Below are positions 1 to 7,693 of a stretch of DNA of 64,000 bases, piece after piece. The first letter of the stretch is position 1. Every line of letters starts with the position of its first letter. The position numbers and the translations under genes are program-made. The stretch spans positions 2,170,001 through 2,234,000 of the forward strand of contig NC_021658.1 in the NCBI RefSeq assembly GCF_000418325.1, written 5' to 3'. The stretch comes from Sorangium cellulosum So0157-2 (GTDB lineage: Bacteria > Myxococcota_A > Polyangia > Polyangiales > Polyangiaceae). The notes under the pieces were generated by a model, which was given only the letters and a program-made list of their open reading frames with translations, was not told the DNA's origin and ran no database searches.

Positions 1-113
1 GCGCTCGATCGCGGGAGATCGCCCGGCCCCGCCGCGCCGGGCGCCCTGGCCGCGGCCCGGAGGGCCCGCGCCCGGCGCCCGCCCTCACGGCTTGCCCGGC
101 GCTCGCCCGCCCC

Positions 114-995
114 TCACAGCGTCGAGACGAGCGCGGCGACGCCCGCGTCGGCGGCGAGCTCCGGCGTGCGCTGCGCCGCGGCGCCGAAGGTGCGCCCGGC
201 GATCTCGACCGTCCCGCTCCACGGGCCCGAGGCGGTCTTCGACGGCAGGTCGAGCTTCTCGAGCGCCTCGGTGTTGACATCGGGCGTCACCGGTCCGCCG
301 TAGGCCTTCGCGCCCTTCCACGCGAAGACGTAGAGCAGCGGCGTCGACTTCAGGCCGTCGCGCTTGGCGATCTCGGCGATGTCGCGCTTGGCCGCCTCCT
401 GCAGCCGGTAGGCGTAGGCGCGGAACGACCAGCCCGTGACGAAGAGGCCCTTGAGCTCGCCGTCGCTCGCCTTGACCGGATGCACCGCGACCCACTGGAG
501 ATCGGGGCCGTTCCGGACGCCGCGCATCTCCTGCATCTCCCCGAACGCCTCGACCAGCCCGCTGCCCGGCGCCAGCACCTTCCTGAGCTCGGGGAACGAG
601 GCCAGGACGGACCGGTTGGCGAGCATGTCCGGATCGGCCTCGCTGCGCAGCACCGTGCCGCTCGGATCGGCGAACGAGAAGAAGGTGCTCTTCGCGAACT
701 CGAGCTCCTTCACCGAGGCGCGCGCGCCCGCGATCGCCCGCTGGAGCCCGAGCAGGTTCGCGCCCGGGTCGGTGTCGATCAGCGTCGCGAGCTTCTGCGA
801 GCCCGCGGGGAGGCCCGTCCGCACCTGGCCGACGTCCTCCGCCACGACCGGCGCGAGCTTGGCGCAGAGCTCCGCGGCCTGCTTCTGCGACGTCTTGCCG
901 TCCTCCTGACACGCGCTCGCGAGGGCGGCGACCAGCGCACACGCGAGCACGACGGGCTTGTTTTCGCTTCGGGCGAGGGTTGAAGAGCGCATCAT
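114..995 (-). CDS. Putative lipoprotein with cache-like sensor region
   Basis: A 293-residue protein. The N-terminus has a hydrophobic stretch ending in ALASAC, a plausible lipobox, so it is probably an exported lipoprotein. The middle (about residues 80-200) contains FFSFADPSGTVLR followed by a segment like the extracytoplasmic PAS/Cache folds of sensors, but no kinase or methyl-accepting module follows; family assignment is inference. The start is the first of two adjacent ATGs, with GGAGAG about 10 nt upstream. It lies 53 nt downstream of the OmpA-like gene on the same strand and is probably the last gene of a minus-strand envelope operon beginning at about 4723. The function is unknown. 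Confidence 0.72.
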   Translation of the reverse strand: MMRSSTLARSENKPVVLACALVAALASACQEDGKTSQKQAAELCAKLAPVVAEDVGQVRTGLPAGSQKLATLIDTDPGANLLGLQRAIAGARASVKELEFAKSTFFSFADPSGTVLRSEADPDMLANRSVLASFPELRKVLAPGSGLVEAFGEMQEMRGVRNGPDLQWVAVHPVKASDGELKGLFVTGWSFRAYAYRLQEAAKRDIAEIAKRDGLKSTPLLYVFAWKGAKAYGGPVTPDVNTEALEKLDLPSKTASGPWSGTVEIAGRTFGAAAQRTPELAADAGVAALVSTL

Positions 996-1048
996 CGAGA
1001 ACGACTCTCCACGGGGAGCGGAGTTCCGTCGGCCGGGACCATCGCTCC

Positions 1049-2320
1049 TCAAAGGGTTTCCGGGGTTACAAAGACGACCTCGACCCGGGCGTTGCGGCCG
1101 CGCTCGTTGCCGCCCGGGTCGACGACCGGGGCCGCGGAGCCCGCGAGGAACGGCGCGATGCGCGGGGCCTGAGGGGCCGCAGCGGCGCTCGCGCCCTGCG
1201 CCGGGTCGAGGGCGCGGACGACGGCGTCGGCCCGCGCGGCCCAGGCGGGCTCTTCCCTGGCGCTGATCTCCCGGTCCGTGTGCACGACCACGGCCACGGG
1301 GAACGCGGGGTGCGCGGCGGCGACCCGCGAGAGGTCGCGGAGGCGCGCCTCGCCGGTCTTCGTGAGGGCGTTGCCGGCGAACAGGCCCCGGAGCGTGACC
1401 ACGACGCCGCGATCGTCGCGGACGGGCGACCATGTGCCTGCGGCCGAGAGCTCTGCGAGCAGCGCGTCGCCGGCGCCGGGCGCGCGGGTCACCGGCGTGG
1501 CGGCGCGGCGGGCGGCGGTCAGCGCGGCGAGGCAGCCTGCCCGCGCGCGGGAGGCCTGATCGATGGGCGCCGGGGCGGCGCGGCCGGCGACGCCCGCCTC
1601 CGCGAGATCCGCGTCGAGCTTCTTGATCGCGGCGGTCGCCTCGTCGAGCTGCGCCGCAAGGCTGGCGCTTCCGGGCTGCGCGGCGCCGGGCTGCTGCGCG
1701 GCGCTGGGCTGCGCGCCGTCGGACAGCGCGGCGCTGGGCTGCGTACCGTCGGGCTGCGGATTCCCCGGCGGCGCCGGCGCCGTCAGGAGGCGCGCTGCGC
1801 CGCACAGCAGGCGGGCCTGGAGCGCGAGCGAGCGCGCCGCGGCGAGGCGCGCCTTCTCGCGATCCGCGTCGGCCTTGCCCGACGGGACCACGGGCTGCGC
1901 GTCGCGGGCGACCTTGATCCGCATGTCGAGCGCGTCGACCTCGGCCGCGACGCGCGCCTGCTCCGCCTCGAGGCCCGCGAGGGACGCCTCGCCGGCGGAG
2001 CGCTGCGCCTTCGCCTCGGCCTCGGCCGCCTCGGCCCGGGCCACGCGCGAGATCGCGTGCGCGTGCGCGTGCGCGGCGACCGCCTGCTCGCCGAGGATCT
2101 GCGCCCCGGCGCGATCCTTCTCGTCGAGCGCGGCGAGCGCGTCGCCGCGGAGCTTCTCCGCCCGGGCGAACGCGCCCGGCGCGTACCGCTTCGACTCGGC
2201 GGCGGCCGCCCCGGCGCGGACGTGATCGAGCTCGTCGAGCACCGCGGGCCGCGGGATCGGCGCGCACGCGGCGAGGACCACCCCCGCGACGGCGACGGTT
2301 GCGAGGCGGCGCGCGCTCAC
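1049..2320 (-). CDS. OmpA-family outer-membrane lipoprotein
   Basis: A 423-residue protein. A GTG start gives MSARRLATVAVAGVVLAACA, a lipoprotein signal with lipobox LAAC. Residues of about 30-210 are Ala/Glu/Arg-rich and probably coiled coil, followed by a Pro/Gln-rich linker. The last ~140 residues resemble an OmpA C-terminal peptidoglycan-binding domain (VVVTLRGLFAGNALT, then VVVHTDRE, ending ERGRNARVEVVFV). The GTG overlaps the stop of the upstream gene as GTGA, which argues for this start and for translational coupling. Expected role: tethering the outer membrane or an envelope complex to peptidoglycan. Confidence 0.82.
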   Translation of the reverse strand: MSARRLATVAVAGVVLAACAPIPRPAVLDELDHVRAGAAAAESKRYAPGAFARAEKLRGDALAALDEKDRAGAQILGEQAVAAHAHAHAISRVARAEAAEAEAKAQRSAGEASLAGLEAEQARVAAEVDALDMRIKVARDAQPVVPSGKADADREKARLAAARSLALQARLLCGAARLLTAPAPPGNPQPDGTQPSAALSDGAQPSAAQQPGAAQPGSASLAAQLDEATAAIKKLDADLAEAGVAGRAAPAPIDQASRARAGCLAALTAARRAATPVTRAPGAGDALLAELSAAGTWSPVRDDRGVVVTLRGLFAGNALTKTGEARLRDLSRVAAAHPAFPVAVVVHTDREISAREEPAWAARADAVVRALDPAQGASAAAAPQAPRIAPFLAGSAAPVVDPGGNERGRNARVEVVFVTPETL

Positions 2321-3150
2321 GGCGTGCCCTCCTTGCCGGCCGGCGCCGCCGCCTTGCCGGCGTCCCGGCTGCCCTTGGCCCCGGCGCCCTGCGCGGCGGG
2401 CGCCCGCTCCGCCCGCGGCGCCGCCCCCCTGGCGGCCGCCTTCTTGCCAGCCTCGATCCGCTGCGCTTCCACGTTGGTCGCCGCCCTTGTCGCCTCGCGC
2501 GCCTCGGCCTCGATCCGCTCGAGCTCCGCCGCGGCGCGGCCCCGGCGCGCCTGCGTCTCTTCGAGCAGCGCGCGCGCCCGCTCGAGCTTTGTCTCGACCT
2601 CGCGCGCCTGCTTCGCCGCCTCTGCCGCCGCCGCCTCCACCGCGGCGGCGCGCAGCACCGCCCTCGCCGTCTCGGCCCACTCGAGGGCCACCGCGTCGAG
2701 CCGCCGCGCGTTCGTCGCGTCGCCCGCCGCGCGCGCGCCGTGAGCGCGCTGGAGCGCCCGCTTCGCCTGCGCGACCGGCTCGGCCACGACCTTCGCGGCG
2801 TTCCTCGCCGGCCCTCCGTCGGCCTTGCCGCCGCCGTCGGCCTTGCCGCCGCCGTCGGCCTTGCCGCCGCCGTCGGCCTTGCCGCCGCCGTCGGCCTTGC
2901 CGCCGCCGTCGGCCTTGCCGCCGCCGTCGGCCTCGTCGCGGGCGGCGGGCGGGGGCGCCGTCGCGACGCTCCCCTCGATCTCGCGGAGGATCTGCGCCGC
3001 CTTGGCGCCGTCGCCGGGCGGCGGCGCGGGCACCGTGGCCAGCGGCCTCTCTCCTTCGCCGTGCGCCAGGGCCTCGCCGCTGCCCAGCGACGCCGCGAGG
3101 GCGAGGAGCAGCGCTTGGCTCGACCGGCGCCGCCGCGCGTCGCAGAGCAT
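2317..3150 (-). CDS. Exported Ala/Arg/Glu-rich protein with ADGGGK repeats
   Basis: A 277-residue protein starting at MLCDARRRRSS with a hydrophobic signal segment LLLALAASLGS. A hexapeptide ADGGGK is repeated six times perfectly (about residues 75-110) and separates a short N-terminal domain from a long Ala/Glu/Arg-rich segment that looks coiled coil. The C-terminus is Ala/Lys-rich. It overlaps the OmpA-like gene by 4 nt, so the two probably act together at the envelope. No known family was recognised. The upstream start region has no strong Shine-Dalgarno sequence, so the start is only moderately certain. Confidence 0.65.
   Translation of the reverse strand: MLCDARRRRSSQALLLALAASLGSGEALAHGEGERPLATVPAPPPGDGAKAAQILREIEGSVATAPPPAARDEADGGGKADGGGKADGGGKADGGGKADGGGKADGGGKADGGPARNAAKVVAEPVAQAKRALQRAHGARAAGDATNARRLDAVALEWAETARAVLRAAAVEAAAAEAAKQAREVETKLERARALLEETQARRGRAAAELERIEAEAREATRAATNVEAQRIEAGKKAAARGAAPRAERAPAAQGAGAKGSRDAGKAAAPAGKEGTP
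2819..2926 (-). repeat. 18-bp coding tandem repeat, six perfect copies
   Basis: Six perfect 18-bp units run head to tail with a seventh partial copy after 2926. Each unit encodes ADGGGK on the minus strand. Perfect identity at the DNA level suggests recent slippage expansion and likely length variation between strains. Confidence 0.95.
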
Positions 3151-3254
3151 GGGGCGGGAACGCACGTCCGCCAGGTAGCAAACAGGGCTTCCGCGAGCAA
3201 GCGCGGCGGCCGCCGGCCGAGAACGTCGCGCGGCGGACGCGGGCAGCGCGCGGA

Positions 3255-3755
3255 TCAATCGGGCAGGAAATTGCGGATGGACCAGTCGATCTGCTGCTGG
3301 TGGCGCTCGACCAGCTCCTTCTTGCCGCCTGCCTCGTGGAGGAAGACGTGATCGTCGTCGACGAAGACGGTGAGGTAATAAAGGTGCGCCTCCTTGCCCT
3401 CGTCGTGCCCGAAGCGCAGCTGGACGCCCGGCAGGCCGCTCCGGCTCTTCACGTCGGCCTTGCCGAGCAGCGCGTAGCCGCCGCCCTCGCGCAGCCGCTT
3501 CTCGACCACGCGGGACCAGAACGCGAGGTCGCCCTCCGGATCGTTCTCGAAGGCGCGGACCCCGAGCACCAGCCCCTCGGCGGTGGTCGCGCGGTACTCG
3601 TCGTCGCCGTAGCGATCCCCGAGGTCGACGAAGCCCGGCGGGGTCGCGGGCACGAAGGGCCGGCCGCAGCCGAGCGGCGCCGCGGCGCCGGCGAGCGAGG
3701 CGATGAGGACGAAGGCGTGGCGGAGGGAGTGGATCATCGGAAGCGCCCCGGTCAC
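3255..3755 (-). CDS. Small putative lipoprotein
   Basis: 166 residues from a GTG that overlaps the preceding stop (GTGA), or 160 from the internal ATG at 3737; both leave a signal sequence ending in APLGC, a lipobox. The mature part is acidic and aromatic (DLGDRYGDDEYR, HLYYLTVFVDDDHVFLHEAGG) and looks like a compact beta-rich domain. It is coupled to the DUF4349 gene upstream. The function is unknown, and the choice between the two starts is open. Confidence 0.68.
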   Translation of the reverse strand: MTGALPMIHSLRHAFVLIASLAGAAAPLGCGRPFVPATPPGFVDLGDRYGDDEYRATTAEGLVLGVRAFENDPEGDLAFWSRVVEKRLREGGGYALLGKADVKSRSGLPGVQLRFGHDEGKEAHLYYLTVFVDDDHVFLHEAGGKKELVERHQQQIDWSIRNFLPD

Positions 3756-4723
3756 AGGTTGAGGAGCCGCGAGAGGCCGAGCTCGTTGAGCCAGTCGATC
3801 GGGAGCCGCGGGCCCGACGGGGTGATGGTCTCCGTCGAGCGCGGCTGGAACGAGACGGTGAGGGTCGAGAACGCGACCCGGTCGCGCAGGAACTTCAGGC
3901 GCCCCTCGAGGCGCTCGAGCTCGCTCGTGACGCGCGCGAGCTCGCGCTCCAGCTGGATCGACTCCTCGACCTTCGCGGCCTTCTCGAGGAGCTTCTCCAG
4001 GCGGTCGCGCACGACCCGCGCGTTCCGGATGCGGACCCCGAGATCGAGGAACTCCTCGGTGACGTCCTCCGCGACCACGTTGCGCTGGACGACGTCGCCG
4101 AGGCCCTCCAGGCGCTTCAGCGCCTCGTCGAACCGGGCGGCGGGGACGCGGATGGTGATCGCCCGGTCGTCGCGGCGGGCGAGGAAGCCGCCGAGGTCCC
4201 GCGCGAGCTCCTCGACCTTGCCGAGCGACGCGCCCACCTCGAACACCGCCATCGCGACCTGCGCCGTGTAGACGAGGAGGGGCGCGGGCGCCGCGCTCGC
4301 CTCGGCGGCCCCCCGCTGCGTGCCCTGCGGCCCGGCGGCGGCCGGCGCCGCGCCGGGCTGCGGCGCAGGGCTCGTCGGCGCCGGCCTGCTGGTCGCCGCG
4401 GGCTGCGCGGGGCCGGGCGCCCCCCGCCCGGGCGCCGGCGCTGCCACGGGCGCTGGCGGCGCGGCCTTGGCGAGCGCGACCGAGCTCGTCGACGTGTCGA
4501 CGTCGATCGCCTGCTCCTCGCTGATCCTCACGGCGGACATCTCCATCCCCGTGGTCGGATCCGGCGGCGGCGGGGCCGACGCCTGCGTCGCCGCGTACAT
4601 CGGGGCGCTCCCGGGGTACATCGACGCGCTCGCGGCGTCGCCCGCCCTGGAGCTGCTGGATGCGCAGGCGACGGGGCCTGCGAGCACGGCAAGGAGAGCC
4701 CAGGCGGGCAGCGTTCTTCGCAT
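3752..4723 (-). CDS. DUF4349-family lipoprotein
   Basis: A 323-residue protein. The signal peptide ends in GPVACAS (lipobox VAC). A Pro/Ala-rich linker spans about residues 85-145. The C-terminal half matches the DUF4349 pattern: a strand-rich start (LLVYTAQVAMAVFEV), the segment ITIRVPAARFDEALKRLEGLG, a long helical hairpin rich in Glu/Arg/Leu, then VAFSTLTVSF. Family members are cell-surface or periplasmic proteins without an established activity. It is first in the minus-strand run of five envelope genes reaching to 114, linked to the next gene by a 4-nt overlap. Confidence 0.85.
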   Translation of the reverse strand: MRRTLPAWALLAVLAGPVACASSSSRAGDAASASMYPGSAPMYAATQASAPPPPDPTTGMEMSAVRISEEQAIDVDTSTSSVALAKAAPPAPVAAPAPGRGAPGPAQPAATSRPAPTSPAPQPGAAPAAAGPQGTQRGAAEASAAPAPLLVYTAQVAMAVFEVGASLGKVEELARDLGGFLARRDDRAITIRVPAARFDEALKRLEGLGDVVQRNVVAEDVTEEFLDLGVRIRNARVVRDRLEKLLEKAAKVEESIQLERELARVTSELERLEGRLKFLRDRVAFSTLTVSFQPRSTETITPSGPRLPIDWLNELGLSRLLNL

Positions 4724-5043
4724 GGTTCCTCGGAGCGTGGAGCCGGTGACAGGCGCAGAACGCGCTGCCCCGGCCGACCTTACACCATGGCGAGGCGCCC
4801 GCGCCGTGGCGCGCGGCGCGCCCTCGCCGAGGGCAGCGCAGCTCGGCGAGACCCCCGGCAGCCTGGTGAGCGAGGCGAGCTAGCCGCCCGCCAGAGTCCG
4901 GCCAGGGATCCGGAGGGAGAGTTCAACGCCAAGGCGCCAAGGCGCAAAGACGCAAAAAAGATTTGTAGTTTTGCGCCTTTGCGTCTTTGCGCCTTGGCGT
5001 TTATTTCTCTGTCGCTCGCGAGGCAGATCCCTGGCGGGCGAAA
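4724..5043. other. Intergenic region carrying a palindromic element
   Basis: No gene is supported in these 320 bases. The left part would hold the promoter of the DUF4349 operon; I see no confident sigma-70 match. The right part is occupied by the palindromic element described separately, inserted directly behind the stop codon of the phosphatidyltransferase gene. Confidence 0.6.
4885..5040. mobile_element. MITE/REP-like palindromic element
   Basis: Two nested inverted repeats are visible. The inner arms of 22 bp (4935-4956 and 4978-4999) are perfect complements containing GGCGCAAAGACGCAAA, separated by a 21-bp AT-rich spacer. Outer 10-bp arms, cgcccgccag at 4885-4894 and ctggcgggcg at 5031-5040, bracket them. 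The A/T-rich core contrasts strongly with its surroundings. The 13-mer ctagccgcccgcc occurs at 4880-4892 and again at 5044-5056, where it contains the stop of the neighbouring gene. It encodes no protein, so it would be non-autonomous. Confidence 0.7.
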
Positions 5044-5619
5044 CTAGCCGCCCGCCTCCGGCGGGCCCTTCGCCGCTCCTGGAGCGCGCCGGAGCTGGCG
5101 CGCCCAGTACGAGACGCCCGCCGCGGCGCCCGCGCCCGCCGCCGCCGCGAGCGCCGCCGGCAGCGCCCCGGGGAGCGCGATCGCGGTGAAGACCGCCCCG
5201 AACTGCACCGCCGTGGCGAGCTTGCCGGGGATGTTGGCGCTCGCGGTCGAGAGGCGCGCGCCGCGGAAGCGGCGGCTCACCGCGATCCAGAGCGCGAGCG
5301 GCAGCTCGAGGAGCTCGCGGGCGAGCAGCGCCGGGATGCCCCAGAGCGGGAGCGCGCCGCTCTGGAGCAGCGTGGCGACCACGGCCAGCGCGAACACCTT
5401 GTCCGCGATCGGATCGACGATCGCCCCCGTGCGGGTCACCTGGCCGGAGCGGCGGGCCAGCCAGCCGTCGAGCACGTCGGTGAGCCCCGCGCAGCAGAGG
5501 ACGGCGAGGGCGAGCGCGGGGCGCGTGGCCACGATCGGGAACAGCGCCGCGAGCGGCAGCCGGGCCAGGCTCATGAGGTTCGGCGGGAGCGCGAGTTCGC
5601 GTGCAGACAGGGTCGACAT
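5044..5619 (-). CDS. CDP-alcohol phosphatidyltransferase family protein
   Basis: A 191-residue integral membrane enzyme, close to the usual size for PgsA-like proteins. The family signature is complete: LTDVLDGWLARRSG, then GAIVDPIADK, giving D-x2-D-G-x2-A-R-x8-G-x3-D-x3-D. Such enzymes transfer a phosphatidyl group from CDP-diacylglycerol to an alcohol such as glycerol 3-phosphate or inositol at the inner membrane. About five membrane segments can be seen. The acceptor alcohol cannot be decided from sequence alone. The stop codon sits exactly at the edge of the palindromic element. Confidence 0.88.
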   Translation of the reverse strand: MSTLSARELALPPNLMSLARLPLAALFPIVATRPALALAVLCCAGLTDVLDGWLARRSGQVTRTGAIVDPIADKVFALAVVATLLQSGALPLWGIPALLARELLELPLALWIAVSRRFRGARLSTASANIPGKLATAVQFGAVFTAIALPGALPAALAAAAGAGAAAGVSYWARQLRRAPGAAKGPPEAGG

Positions 5620-5704
5620 GCGAGGAGCTCCATGCGGCGCAGGTGCGCCGCGTAAGGGGGTGGTCCTTGCTCACGCCGAGCGCGATCGAGCCCGCCGCGC
5701 CCTG

Positions 5705-5754
5705 GCCGGCGGCAGCGCCGGCCGCCCTAGCCGGCGGCAGCGCCGGCCGCCCTA
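5705..5754. repeat. Two tandem 25-bp palindromic units
   Basis: The unit gccggcggcagcgccggcc plus six further bases occurs twice in perfect tandem. Each unit is itself an imperfect hairpin. It lies between the stress-protein stop and the phosphatidyltransferase start and may act as a weak terminator or processing site. Confidence 0.7.
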
Positions 5755-5779
5755 GAGGAGACGCACGCGCGCGGCGCGA

Positions 5780-6214
5780 TCAGCTGGGCACGCGCACGGT
5801 GAGCACGGGGACGCTGCTCTTCCGGATCACCTGCTGGGCGACGCTGCCGAGGAACAGGTGCGAGAGCCCCCGGCGGCCGTGGGTCCCCATGACGATCATC
5901 GCCGCCCGCTGCTCCTCGGCGGCGGCCAGGATCTCGGTCGCGGGATCGCCCTCGCGCAGCGCCGTATCGAGCCCGCCGGTCTTCGCCGAGAGCTGCTGGA
6001 CCGCGCGCGACGCGGCGGCGCTCACCTCGGCGTGGAACCCGGGCATCAGCGCCGGCTCCAGCCCGGGGTACGTGTAGACCGGGAGCTGGTAGACGTGCAG
6101 CAGCACGACCTTCTGCCCCAGCCTCTGGCCGAGGTCCTTCGCGAGCTCGACGGCCTTCATCGACGCCGCCTCGAAGTCGACGGGGACCAGTATCACGTTC
6201 GCGCTTTCCTTCAT
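5780..6214 (-). CDS. Universal stress protein (UspA family)
   Basis: 144 residues, the typical length of a single-domain UspA protein. It starts with the usual strand NVILVPVDFEAAS and carries the ATP-binding signature GTHGRRGLSHLFLGSVA near residues 109-125, then SSVPVLTVRV at the C-terminus. ATP-binding members act as cytoplasmic stress and energy-status proteins. GAGGAGAG is about 4 nt before the ATG, which fixes this start. It stands alone on the minus strand. Confidence 0.9.
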   Translation of the reverse strand: MKESANVILVPVDFEAASMKAVELAKDLGQRLGQKVVLLHVYQLPVYTYPGLEPALMPGFHAEVSAAASRAVQQLSAKTGGLDTALREGDPATEILAAAEEQRAAMIVMGTHGRRGLSHLFLGSVAQQVIRKSSVPVLTVRVPS

Positions 6215-6400
6215 CGCGCTCTCCTCGCACGCGGGACCGAGCGTCCCTTCGATCGTGGACCTTCGACCGCTGCCCGCCCCCGGACGCTTTCGCCGCCGGC
6301 GGAGGCGTGCCGCGCGCATCTTGGATCCAAAAACCGGTCAGTCCCAGGAGAAACTGCTCCGCCGAGGCGGGGCTGACGCCCGGGGCGGTAAGCCGCGCGC

Positions 6401-6430
6401 GCCACGCCACGCCACGCCACGCCACGCCAC
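6401..6430. repeat. Pentanucleotide repeat (gccac)6
   Basis: Six perfect copies of gccac lie in the intergenic space downstream of a DUF4398 gene. It is a simple-sequence tract with no reading frame of its own. Confidence 0.9.
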
Positions 6431-6453
6431 GCCGCGCGCGACCGCGGCCGCGA

Positions 6454-6930
6454 TCACCGGGCGGGTTGCTGGGGCCGTGCGCGCGCGCGGTCGACGTCGG
6501 GCTCGAGGTCGACGTCGTCGGGAAGCGCGGGGGGAAGATCGCGCGCCGCGGGCTCAGGCGCGCCGCTCGCGCCTCGCGCGCGGAGCTCCTCGGCGGTCTC
6601 CCACGTCTTCCACGTCTGCCGCGCCCGCGCGAGCGCGCTCTGGTTCGCGCGCACGAGCGACGCGAGCAGCGAGCACTGCGCCCGCCGCCGCGCGACGTAG
6701 GCGGCGTCGCGCGCCGCGGCGGAGCGCGGGCGCTCGCGCGCCTCTCGCTCGGCGATCGCGAGCGCCTGCTCCGCCTGCTTCAGCTCGGCGACCGCGAGCG
6801 GCGAGAGCGGGTTGTCCTGCGCCTGCACGACCGCGGCTCGCGCGGTGGCGAGCTCGGGGGGCGGCCCGGCCGCGCCCCGCGCGCAGCCGGCGAGCGAGAG
6901 GGCCATCGCGAGCGGAGCTCCGGCGCGCAT
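6454..6930 (-). CDS. DUF4398-type lipoprotein
   Basis: A 158-residue protein. The short signal peptide ends in LAGCARG (lipobox LAGC). The body is a long Ala/Glu/Arg helix with the DUF4398 pattern ELATARAAVVQAQ and AVAELKQAEQALAIAEREAR. The C-terminus is Pro/Asp-rich. The family is often found next to OmpA-type proteins and is presumed to be a periplasmic helical spacer. The next gene upstream is a paralogue only 7 nt away, so they form an operon. Confidence 0.78.
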   Translation of the reverse strand: MRAGAPLAMALSLAGCARGAAGPPPELATARAAVVQAQDNPLSPLAVAELKQAEQALAIAEREARERPRSAAARDAAYVARRRAQCSLLASLVRANQSALARARQTWKTWETAEELRARGASGAPEPAARDLPPALPDDVDLEPDVDRARARPQQPAR

Positions 6931-6937
6931 GCGGCCC

Positions 6938-7294
6938 CTACCGCGCCCCCTCGGCGAGCGTGCTCGCCTGGTCCAGCGTGCGGCCCGCGGCGTCGCGCAG
7001 CCCCGCCTCCCTCACGATGAGCGTCGAGAGCTCCGCGTCGACCTCGGCCCGCCGCAGCAGCCAGCGGGCGGCTTCCAGGTCGCCCACCGACAGCCGCCGC
7101 CTCGCCTGGGCGAGCTCGCTCCGCGCCAGCGCGAGGTGCATGGCCGCGCGCCGGTCCGCGCCCGCGCCCTCCTGCGCTGCTCCGCGGATCGCCGTCTCGG
7201 CGCGGGCGAGCTCGGGCGGCGGCGCCGGCGGGCGGAGGGCGGCGCACCCGGCGAGCTCCAGAGAGACCATCACGAGCGCGATTCTGGCGAGCAT
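6938..7294 (-). CDS. DUF4398-type lipoprotein, paralogue
   Basis: 118 residues starting at MLARIALVMVSLELAGCAAL, a lipoprotein signal with lipobox LAGC. The mature part repeats the same helical pattern as its neighbour (ELARAETAIRGAAQE, LARSELAQARRRL, AARWLLRRAEVDAEL). The two are likely tandem duplicates that have diverged. No catalytic features are visible. The start is supported by the immediate signal sequence. Confidence 0.78.
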   Translation of the reverse strand: MLARIALVMVSLELAGCAALRPPAPPPELARAETAIRGAAQEGAGADRRAAMHLALARSELAQARRRLSVGDLEAARWLLRRAEVDAELSTLIVREAGLRDAAGRTLDQASTLAEGAR

Positions 7295-7693
7295 TTGCGT
7301 GGATTCCCGATCTCGCGGCGCGCCGGTGGAACCGATGCACCCGACCGATGCACCCGGCCGCGCGCCTGGGATCGCCCAGTGCATCGGGCGCGCCAGCCTG
7401 GCCGGAGCGATCCGTGCGCGCCGGGAGCTGCGCCGCGTTTCGCCCGCTCACGTCCGCCCTGCGCGTTCCTCCGCCCTGCGCGTTCCAGGGAGAGCCGCTC
7501 GCCTGACGTCCGGCCCGTGTGCCCCTGCTGCACGCGAACGCGCGTGCGCCGCCACCCCAGCGATGCTGTCCCGTGAGCCTGAACCCCGAGCGGGTGCGGA
7601 GCACCCAAGCGCGCCAGGAACCGAGGTGCGTGCGTTGCGCTGGTCCCCAGGCGCTCCGGGTCGTCGCGCACCTCTTCGATCGGGAGATCGAGG
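7295..7693. other. 399-bp gap between divergent genes
   Basis: This separates the DUF4398 operon from the Kelch gene and should contain both promoters. I could not pick a convincing -35/-10 pair, repeat or small gene in it. Confidence 0.5.
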
